Source of the DNA: Parabacteroides timonensis
GTDB taxonomy: Bacteria; Bacteroidota; Bacteroidia; Bacteroidales; Tannerellaceae
Length of the DNA stretch: 64,000 nucleotides
Direction: 5' to 3'
NCBI RefSeq assembly: GCF_900128505.1
Contig: NZ_LT669941.1
Coordinates: 2,955,804 to 3,019,803, forward strand
A program made the position numbers and the translations under genes. Shown piece by piece: positions 9,071 through 16,430 of the stretch. Numbering within the stretch: the first letter of the stretch is position 1; each line of letters starts with the position of its first letter. The notes under the pieces are model-generated. The model was not told the origin of the DNA. It did no database searches and saw only the letters and a program-made list of their open reading frames with translations.

Positions 9071-10861
9071 TCAATTCCAGCCTGGATTTTGCTCCATAAC
9101 AATATCCTTATTTGTATCTATTACAACCTGAGGAATAGGCCAGAGATTAAATTGTTTTGTCAATGTCGTACGTGGATCGTCCCAATATGCATATTTTTTG
9201 ATCCGATCCGTAGCTACTGTACCTCCCATACGAAGTAATGTATTCCAACGACACTCCTCATATACCAGTTCACGGGCACGTTCATCCAAAATCAAATCGA
9301 CATTGACGTCTGAAGCCTGTACCAAATAAGCACATTTTGCACGCTTGCGCAAAAGATTGAGATCATTAGCAGCCCCAGCATTGTCACCTGCACGCATTTT
9401 CGCTTCCGCACGAAGAAGGATCGTTTCCGGTAAACGAATCAAATATTCATCACGAAATAAATTACTACGATTTTCTCCATCATTCAAACCAGTATACTTA
9501 TCTGTTGCTATTTTACAGGAAATAGGAAAACATTGTGTTTTTGCAGCATCTATTGCATCAGAACTTTCTCCGTCGCGATAAATAACACTCCAAGGCACCG
9601 GTTTTCCATAATAGGGAGATGAAGGAGTATTACCAACAAGAGTTCTTCTGAAAACAGCATCCGAATTTCTCATATCATCCCCCCATTTACCCTGATAAAT
9701 AATATCACGGGTATACATCGTAGGTGTAACTTGTACGATACCACGTCCACCAACATCCTCCAACATTCCTCCTAGATGAGCAGACATAGGATCACGATAA
9801 ACTGGTCCAAAAACACGGGAATACTGAAGTTTTGAATTACCGTCCTCTGTTTTATATGCAGTATAATCAACCTGAGCAACCCAAATTGCTTCCTTATTTC
9901 CATCTTGATAATTCTGATTTCCCTCCTGAAAAAGATCCCAGTAAACATTTCCCTCTATATTTACTCCTGCCGAAGAATAAGAATGTGCCGGATCTTGTTC
10001 TGTTGCATCTGATGTATAATAGAATTCTGGATTTTCATTCATTCTACTACCAAAACGTTCTGTCATCAAATTGTATATTGAACCGTCGATCACATCATTT
10101 CCATATGTAATAGCTCTTCCATAAGCGTTTTTTGCATCCGCCAAGTTTCCTTCTTCTTCCAAAGTCACACCTTTGTCAATATAAAGTTGACAGAGATTAT
10201 GCAAAGCAGCTCCTCTTACCAAACGTCCACCGATTGCTTGTGTTTCAGGCAAATCATTCAGGATAGCTTCCATTTCATCTATAGCAAACTGATAGGTTTC
10301 CATACGGCTCGAACGAGCAAAATCATAACGAGGTGTAGTAGTTATTTCAGTAACAATAGGGACACCTCCAAATAACTCTCCCAAATTTCGATAACAAAAA
10401 GCCCGAAAAAAACGAGCTTGAGCGATAGCGTATGCTTTATCAGCTTCCGATCCCCATACGATTTGTGGTAATTCAGCCGCATATAAAGCCAAATTTGCTT
10501 TAGAGATCAATTGATACCAATGTGAATAATTAGTATAAAAAACCTCGTCAGTAGCATTCAATATACTATAATCATTAAAACGATTACTACGACGAATAGT
10601 TGCCACATCAAACATGTCAGTACCATTTCCTCCCCTGAAGGCAAATGCAGTTTTTCCTTCTTCCAACATACAATACATAACACGGATATGCGAATAACAG
10701 GCTACTAGAACCTGGTCAACCTGTTCGGATGTCGTAAATGCATTCTCAATAGTGTAAAACGTATCTGGTTTTTCCGCTAAAAAATCAGCATCATTACAAC
10801 TCATCATTGTCATCAAAAAAGATAGAATGCAAACATAATATTTAATTGTTTTCTTCTTCAT
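9071..10861 (-). CDS. SusD/RagB-family glycan-binding lipoprotein (PUL1)
   Basis: The 596-residue surface lipoprotein (Cys22 in MMSC) should bind glycan outside the cell and form the lid of the SusC transporter encoded just upstream. The N-terminal segment ADFLAEKPDTFYTIENAFTT is the usual SusD start. TPR-like helices follow (for example AQARFFRAFCYRNLGELFGGVPIV), and the C-terminal part has RLPETILLRAEAKMRAGDNAGA and DERARELVYEECRWNTLLR, both hallmarks of the family. The length is at the upper end of the usual range. It starts 20 bp after the SusC stop, and a strong stem-loop follows it. Confidence 0.95.
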   Translation of the reverse strand: MKKKTIKYYVCILSFLMTMMSCNDADFLAEKPDTFYTIENAFTTSEQVDQVLVACYSHIRVMYCMLEEGKTAFAFRGGNGTDMFDVATIRRSNRFNDYSILNATDEVFYTNYSHWYQLISKANLALYAAELPQIVWGSEADKAYAIAQARFFRAFCYRNLGELFGGVPIVTEITTTPRYDFARSSRMETYQFAIDEMEAILNDLPETQAIGGRLVRGAALHNLCQLYIDKGVTLEEEGNLADAKNAYGRAITYGNDVIDGSIYNLMTERFGSRMNENPEFYYTSDATEQDPAHSYSSAGVNIEGNVYWDLFQEGNQNYQDGNKEAIWVAQVDYTAYKTEDGNSKLQYSRVFGPVYRDPMSAHLGGMLEDVGGRGIVQVTPTMYTRDIIYQGKWGDDMRNSDAVFRRTLVGNTPSSPYYGKPVPWSVIYRDGESSDAIDAAKTQCFPISCKIATDKYTGLNDGENRSNLFRDEYLIRLPETILLRAEAKMRAGDNAGAANDLNLLRKRAKCAYLVQASDVNVDLILDERARELVYEECRWNTLLRMGGTVATDRIKKYAYWDDPRTTLTKQFNLWPIPQVVIDTNKDIVMEQNPGWN

Positions 10862-10881
10862 AATTTATATTGATATAGAGG

Positions 10882-13800
10882 TTAGAAACTTAGATTTACA
10901 CCGAGGCTGTAAGAAGTAAGGACAGGGTATTTATCATCCCGAACAACAGTACCTACTTCTGGATCCCCACCTTCCCAATTAGTAAAAGTAGCAAGATTTT
11001 TTGCTGTTAAGAATAACTTAAAATTCTGAATATTCAACCTTTTCACCCATGCTTCACGGAATGTATAAGATAATGTAACATCTTGTATACGTACAAACCC
11101 GCGATTCTGTAAACCCTGAAAACGACCACCATCCCCAGAAAATGTAGCAGAAGGATATACATTACTTCTATTTTCCGGTGTCCACCAGGGAATATAAATA
11201 CTATTGGAATTAAACAGACCAGAACCATTTGTCATATAAGCAGCAGTATTTGATTTCAAATAATAACCTCCGCCACCGAATGTGCCAGTAAGCATAATAT
11301 AAAGATCCCAATTTTTATAAGTAACAGTATTACTCATATTCAATTTAAAATTCGGAGTAGTATATCCCAAAATATCGCGATCCATAGATGTGATAACCCC
11401 ATCGTTATCTAAATCTTTATACATTGGAATCCCGGCCGTAACACCATTTGCTTTGATATATTCCAAATTATCTTCTTGCACAATACCATTCTGCACATAA
11501 CCATAAATAGCCCCTAGTGGTTTACCGATAAACCGGCTGTTGGAAATATCGTCATCTTCTTTGCCATCGCCATCAAGGTCTTCGCCATAAAGATGTACAA
11601 GTTTATTACGATTTAGCCAGAAAGTTATACCAGTTGTCCATCTCCAATCCCGATTGTCTATATTAACAGAGCGAACAGTCATCTCAACACCTCTATTATT
11701 CACTTGCCCCATAGAAGATTTTATATTCTTGAACCCTGTCATAACCGGGATATCACGAGTGAATATCTGGTCGGTTGTTTTAGAAAAATAAAGATCCAGA
11801 TCAAAAAACAAACGATTACCCAGCCAAGCCGATTCTAAACCTGTATTCCATGATTCAGTAGATTCCCATCCCAGATTTGCATTACCTAAAGCATCGGCCT
11901 GTAAACCGTAGATAATATTACTACTATTTGCAAACTCGTAGCGGATTCCTCCCGATGACCCATTTTTAACAGTGGAAAGTGTTCCATAAGGATCAAGTCC
12001 TTGGTTACCGTTTTTACCCCAAGACAATTTAACTTTCAGATTATCTAAAAAATGAATATTTTCCATAAAGCTTTCGCGGGTGATATTCCATGCAACACCT
12101 GCAGCTGCAAAGTTTCCCCATTTTTGATTTGCCCCGAAAACAGAAGCACCATCACGACGGAAAGAAGCTGTTAAAAAATAACGATCATTAAACGAATAAG
12201 AAGCACGTCCAAGATAACCTATATTAGAACGTCTATTCTTATCGAGTTCTACTTTCTGCGTTGTTGCTTTGTGCAATCCGTTGATACCTAAAGTAGTATT
12301 TCCATTCGCTGCAAAATCACTTCCTTTTAGGGTATTCTCTTCATAATCTTTACGGTCGCGTGTAGCTACAGCTGTTAAATCAATCGTATGCTTACCAAAA
12401 GTATTTTTATAATTCAAGATATTATCAATCACCCAACTATCCGTCATTTTATGCTTGATCGTACCATTGGCTTTTGCCAGTAAATTCTGATAGGCAGCCG
12501 GAGTATACCTGCTTTCATCATCATACGCCCCTTCTCTCACATAATTGGATTCATAATAGAAATCTCCCTCCTTATTCTTACTCATATTACCTGCATAATT
12601 TATACGATAACTAAGTCCCTCTACCCAAGGTAATTTAACTACAGCATAAGCATTAATACGATAATTATTGCGTTTGTCTATGTTATCACGTGAACCATCA
12701 GTTACTCCCCATAACGGATTAACTATAGACTGTGTTTGCGGATATTTTTCCAATAACCCATTTTCTTCGTCATGATACATCATTCCGTAAGGAGTTACCA
12801 TAGTTGCCATATTCAAATTGGCTCCCACACCTGAATAGTCCGAAAAAGTATAAGCAGCATCCACTCCTATCTGAAACCAGCTGGTTATATCAGCATTAAT
12901 CTTTCCAAGTACTGATATACGTTTATAATTATCCCCAATGATTACACCTTTATTATCGGCATAAGATGTAGACAAATAATAATTCAGTTTTTCACCAGCT
13001 CCAGAGACAGCCAATTGATAATCCTGTACCCATCCTGTACGGGTTGATTCATCAAGCCAGTTAATTTCTCTTCCAGCATCTCTATTCAATGCTTCCTGCG
13101 GAGTAAGCCAACTCAAGTCAGAACTATTATTTCTAGCCATAACCGATTCCAGCCATTGTTCACCTTTCATCAATTCTGGACGATTCTGCCAAGTCTGCAT
13201 ACTACCGGTAGCATTAAGTGTAATGACCGGTTTCCCGGTACGCCCTTTTTTTGTCGTAATAATAATTACACCATTCGCAGAACGAGAACCGTAAGCTGCA
13301 GCCGAAGTCGCATCTTTCAGAATATCATAAGAAGCAATATCATTCGGATTGATATCATTGATACTTCCCATAAAGATTACACCATCCACAACGATCAACG
13401 GATCATTGGATCCTGAGATAGATTTCTGACCACGCATTTCCATAGAAGGTTCCCCACCAGCAGAGTTAGTTGCACCAATATCAAGTCCAGCCACATTTCC
13501 TTTAAGAGATTCAAGTGCATTCAGATTACTGGCTAAAGCAACTGGAGAGTCTTCCAATCTAACGGAAGATACAGATCCTGTGAAATCCTGTCTTTTAGTA
13601 GTGCCATAACCAATGACAATCACTTCATCCAGAGATTCGGAATCTTCTTCTAGTTGTACCGACAGATTATGCTTGCCATCAGCCAAAACTTCTTTTCTTT
13701 CATATCCGATATAAGAAAATATCAAAGTCGCATTAGAATTTACATCCAAAGAAAAGTTTCCATCAATATCAGTAATTGTCCCATTCGTTGTTCCTTTCTC

Positions 13801-14265
13801 TACAACATTAGCCCCGATAACCGGTTCGCCTAAGTGATCTACAACCCTACCTGTTATCCTTTTTAAATCCTGAGAAAGTTCTCCGGATGTAACCGCCGTT
13901 AATATAACATCTTTATCAATAACTTTATAACGGACATCCGAACTTTTGAACAAACGGTCCAAAATAACAAAAACATCCTCTCCGTTCGCTTCTAAAGATA
14001 CTTTACGATGAACATTCACCAATTTACTATTGTAGAAAAACTTGAATTCTGATTGTTTTTCTATTTCATCCAACACTTCCATTACTGTCTTCTCAGTTGC
14101 TTTAACAGAGAGAAGGGCAGATTGTGCATACACATGAGAAGCTAAAACTAAATTTGCAGACAACAAGAACAATAAACAAGTTAACTTCGTAATTCTTCTT
14201 ATTTTAGGAATGATTCTAAAGACACAAATATTACTATCCCGTTGGATATAATAATTCTTTACCAT
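10882..14265 (-). CDS. SusC-family TonB-dependent transporter with STN domain (PUL1)
   Basis: The 1127-residue outer-membrane protein imports glycan pieces with its SusD partner. Order of parts: signal peptide ending at about residue 47 (VYA); an STN domain (about 50-123) of the kind that signals to FecR; a carboxypeptidase-like Ig domain (about 136-207, RITGRVVDHLGEPVIGANVV); the plug (about 215-335), entered through DEVIVIGYGTTKRQD; and a 22-strand barrel ending in SLGVNLSF. The STN domain fits regulation by the neighbouring FecR and ECF sigma factor. It lies 190 bp downstream of fecR, in a gap that holds a stem-loop at 14338-14372. The gene looks intact. Confidence 0.95.
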   Translation of the reverse strand: MVKNYYIQRDSNICVFRIIPKIRRITKLTCLLFLLSANLVLASHVYAQSALLSVKATEKTVMEVLDEIEKQSEFKFFYNSKLVNVHRKVSLEANGEDVFVILDRLFKSSDVRYKVIDKDVILTAVTSGELSQDLKRITGRVVDHLGEPVIGANVVEKGTTNGTITDIDGNFSLDVNSNATLIFSYIGYERKEVLADGKHNLSVQLEEDSESLDEVIVIGYGTTKRQDFTGSVSSVRLEDSPVALASNLNALESLKGNVAGLDIGATNSAGGEPSMEMRGQKSISGSNDPLIVVDGVIFMGSINDINPNDIASYDILKDATSAAAYGSRSANGVIIITTKKGRTGKPVITLNATGSMQTWQNRPELMKGEQWLESVMARNNSSDLSWLTPQEALNRDAGREINWLDESTRTGWVQDYQLAVSGAGEKLNYYLSTSYADNKGVIIGDNYKRISVLGKINADITSWFQIGVDAAYTFSDYSGVGANLNMATMVTPYGMMYHDEENGLLEKYPQTQSIVNPLWGVTDGSRDNIDKRNNYRINAYAVVKLPWVEGLSYRINYAGNMSKNKEGDFYYESNYVREGAYDDESRYTPAAYQNLLAKANGTIKHKMTDSWVIDNILNYKNTFGKHTIDLTAVATRDRKDYEENTLKGSDFAANGNTTLGINGLHKATTQKVELDKNRRSNIGYLGRASYSFNDRYFLTASFRRDGASVFGANQKWGNFAAAGVAWNITRESFMENIHFLDNLKVKLSWGKNGNQGLDPYGTLSTVKNGSSGGIRYEFANSSNIIYGLQADALGNANLGWESTESWNTGLESAWLGNRLFFDLDLYFSKTTDQIFTRDIPVMTGFKNIKSSMGQVNNRGVEMTVRSVNIDNRDWRWTTGITFWLNRNKLVHLYGEDLDGDGKEDDDISNSRFIGKPLGAIYGYVQNGIVQEDNLEYIKANGVTAGIPMYKDLDNDGVITSMDRDILGYTTPNFKLNMSNTVTYKNWDLYIMLTGTFGGGGYYLKSNTAAYMTNGSGLFNSNSIYIPWWTPENRSNVYPSATFSGDGGRFQGLQNRGFVRIQDVTLSYTFREAWVKRLNIQNFKLFLTAKNLATFTNWEGGDPEVGTVVRDDKYPVLTSYSLGVNLSF

Positions 14266-14337
14266 ATTTTTGTAATTGATTTAAGATTAAAAAATAATTT
14301 CGTTTAGTCCCGTTTTAAGACTAACTATCGATTATTT

Positions 14338-14372
14338 CATACGGGGATATGCTGATAACATATTTCCGTATG
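14338..14372. promoter_or_regulatory. Inverted repeat between fecR and susC
   Basis: CATACGGGGATATG (14338-14351) and CATATTTCCGTATG (14359-14372) pair at 12 of 14 positions across a 7-nt loop, inside the 190-bp gap upstream of susC. A T-run follows only on the plus strand, where no gene reads in. On the minus strand it would lie in the susC leader. An operator or leader structure is possible. Confidence 0.5.
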
Positions 14373-14455
14373 TTTTTCAATAGAGTCTATTGTTTTTTTC
14401 ATCTATTCATAGGCATGCACATTTAAAGTTTAACATTTATACTAGTGTAATAATA

Positions 14456-15511
14456 CTATTCCATCTGTAACACGACAGTAGAATATTGAACTCTTAAACT
14501 ATCATCTGATTTTATATGATTAATCGTGTATTTTATTCGTGATGATATTTTCAAATAGTCCAGAACCTGCGATAACTGCTTGTTATCAAATGTACCAGTA
14601 AAGCTATAACTATTTATAGCTGCATCTTTCACTTCAAACTTAACATTATAAAAATAAGCCAGTTTATTTAAAACTTCAGGTAACGGCATATCCTTAAATA
14701 TCAAACGTCCATCTTTCCACGCAGTGTCAAACTCTGTATTTACCGTAGATACAGACATAATACCTGAAGTTATATCATAAACAGCTTTTTCAGAAGGCTT
14801 AAGTTTCGTCCTAGAAACAATATTCCCTTTTTTTACCATTTCTATATTTACAGAACCAGAGACCAATGTTGTCCGTACAACAGTTTCTTCTTTATATGAT
14901 TGTAAATTAAACTCCGTTCCTAGAACTTTCACTCTCATCTTGTCATTAGCAACACTTACGACAAATGGTTGTTCCGAATTATGCACTACCTTAAAATAAG
15001 CCTCCCCTGTGAGTTCTACTCTTCTTTCTTTTTTATTATAAGATAAGGGATATGAGAGGACACTTCCTGAATTCAAATAGGCAATAGTTCCGTCAGGAAG
15101 ATTAAAAGACGTACGCATTCCTGCATTTGCTTGCACCGTTACCATTTGTGTATTTATATTTACATCCTTCTCTCTCCAAAAAACAATAGCTGTAGACAGT
15201 ATCAATATACCCAAAAAACAAGCTACTGCCTGGTAAACAGGATATAACCAAACTTTTCGTCGTGGAAGTGATATACGCTTTTGGACTTTAACATAAGCAT
15301 CCAAAGGATCACGTGCTTCTATACGTCGCTGTGTATGAATCGCATAATATATATTGGCTAATTGCAACAACACCTTTTCGTGTCCTTCATCATCTTGTAG
15401 CCAGTTATCCACCCACACTCTTTCCTCGGCCGAAACTTTCTCCCAGATATATCTTAATAGGAGCGACTCGTCAGGTTCAAATCCTTCAATATGTACATTT
15501 TTTTCTTCCAT
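14456..15511 (-). CDS. FecR-family anti-sigma factor (PUL1)
   Basis: The 351-residue inner-membrane protein should hold the ECF sigma factor in the cytoplasm and release it when the STN domain of SusC signals. The N-terminal cytoplasmic part contains LLRYIWEKVSAEERVWVDNW. One membrane segment lies near residues 90-107 (from the chosen start; AVACFLGILILSTAIVFW). The periplasmic FecR domain has LPDGTIAYLNSGSVLSYP, VELTGEAYFKV and VKVLGTEFNLQSY, followed by the DUF4974 region. I start at 15511 (MEEKNVHIEG) because the longer reading from 15541 adds ten untypical residues. It is divergent from the sigma gene rather than downstream of it. Confidence 0.93.
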   Translation of the reverse strand: MEEKNVHIEGFEPDESLLLRYIWEKVSAEERVWVDNWLQDDEGHEKVLLQLANIYYAIHTQRRIEARDPLDAYVKVQKRISLPRRKVWLYPVYQAVACFLGILILSTAIVFWREKDVNINTQMVTVQANAGMRTSFNLPDGTIAYLNSGSVLSYPLSYNKKERRVELTGEAYFKVVHNSEQPFVVSVANDKMRVKVLGTEFNLQSYKEETVVRTTLVSGSVNIEMVKKGNIVSRTKLKPSEKAVYDITSGIMSVSTVNTEFDTAWKDGRLIFKDMPLPEVLNKLAYFYNVKFEVKDAAINSYSFTGTFDNKQLSQVLDYLKISSRIKYTINHIKSDDSLRVQYSTVVLQME

Positions 15512-15629
15512 TCTATATATACGACAAAACTGGATAAGCAATACCCTAAAAGGAATTCAATCTTTTTTCAAATTTTTCTGTACTATACAATTGCAATCCT
15601 AACTGACGAATTATTTAAAATAAAAAATC

Positions 15630-15637
15630 TACCTTTG
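15630..15637 (+). promoter_or_regulatory. -7 element for the ECF sigma gene
   Basis: TACCTTTG fits TAnnTTTG and lies 28 bp before the ATG at 15665. No convincing -33 box was seen. This suggests housekeeping-sigma transcription of the regulator. Confidence 0.5.
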
Positions 15638-15664
15638 TGAACTGCATATCAAGATTTACAAGCA

Positions 15665-16222
15665 ATGACAAATGATGTATCCATAATCAACCAATTACAA
15701 AAAGGAGATAAACTCGCTTATAAACAACTGTTTATTAAGTATTACTCGCCTTTATGCGAATATGCATCCCAATATATATCTGACGAAGATTCCGAGGAAC
15801 TCGTGCAAGATTTGATGTTATTCATCTGGGAGACAAAGGAAAATCTCGTCATTGAAACATCGCTGAAGTCTTATCTTTTCATATCGACCAAACATCGCTG
15901 CCTGAATGCCATCAAAAAGAACTTATACCATGAGCGGGTACATAACGTAATTTATGATAAGCTCAAGGATCAGTTTGAAGATCCTGATTACTATTTTGTA
16001 AACGAACTGACTGAAAATATAAACAAAGCCATTAGCGAACTTCCCGACACCTATCGTGAAACCTTTACCTTAAGCCGCTTCGGAGAACAAACCAATGTCC
16101 AGATAGCCGAAAAACTCAACGTTTCCGTCAAAACCGTCGAATACAGAATAAGCCAGGCCCTAAAAATACTACGGGTCAAACTGAAGGACTATCTCCCCCT
16201 TTTGTCATTCTTATCCCTGTGA
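15665..16222 (+). CDS. ECF-type RNA polymerase sigma factor (PUL1)
   Basis: The 185-residue sigma-70 family protein has region 2 at about residues 24-65 (YYSPLCEYASQYI, SEELVQDLMLFIWE) and a region 4 helix-turn-helix at about 140-175 (IAEKLNVSVKTVEYRISQAL). It should direct polymerase to the PUL1 susC promoter when freed by FecR. It is transcribed away from fecR, with a 153-bp shared upstream region. In PUL2 the order sigma-fecR-susC is co-directional, so the arrangement here is less usual. A terminator-like hairpin at 16226 separates it from the outer-membrane protein gene downstream. Confidence 0.93.
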   Translation: MTNDVSIINQLQKGDKLAYKQLFIKYYSPLCEYASQYISDEDSEELVQDLMLFIWETKENLVIETSLKSYLFISTKHRCLNAIKKNLYHERVHNVIYDKLKDQFEDPDYYFVNELTENINKAISELPDTYRETFTLSRFGEQTNVQIAEKLNVSVKTVEYRISQALKILRVKLKDYLPLLSFLSL

Positions 16223-16225
16223 AAT

Positions 16226-16277
16226 CCTTTAATTGATTTCCCCGGTAACAAAATCAATTGAAGGGAGGATCTTTTTT
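16226..16277 (+). terminator. Intrinsic terminator after the sigma gene
   Basis: CCTTTAATTGATTT (16226-16239) pairs with AAATCAATTGAAGG (16251-16264) with one G-U pair, and a T-run occurs at 16271-16277. The gap between stem and T-run makes it moderately convincing. Confidence 0.6.
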
Positions 16278-16430
16278 ATAAATCCACTGTATTGATCGTC
16301 TCCTTTTTTCGTTAATAAATCGAAATCGTCACATATATTTTTAAACTTAATCCAATTCCTTTTGTCTATCTTCTCGTACCCGGAAACCAGTCTGGGAATA
16401 CATTTGTTAGATACAGATAATACATTAGTT

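Noticed and set aside
9054..9099. Longer N-terminus for the GH106 protein and nearby plus-strand frames
   Set aside because: The extension runs through a perfect stem-loop and would bury the lipoprotein signal; the plus-strand frames are short shadows.
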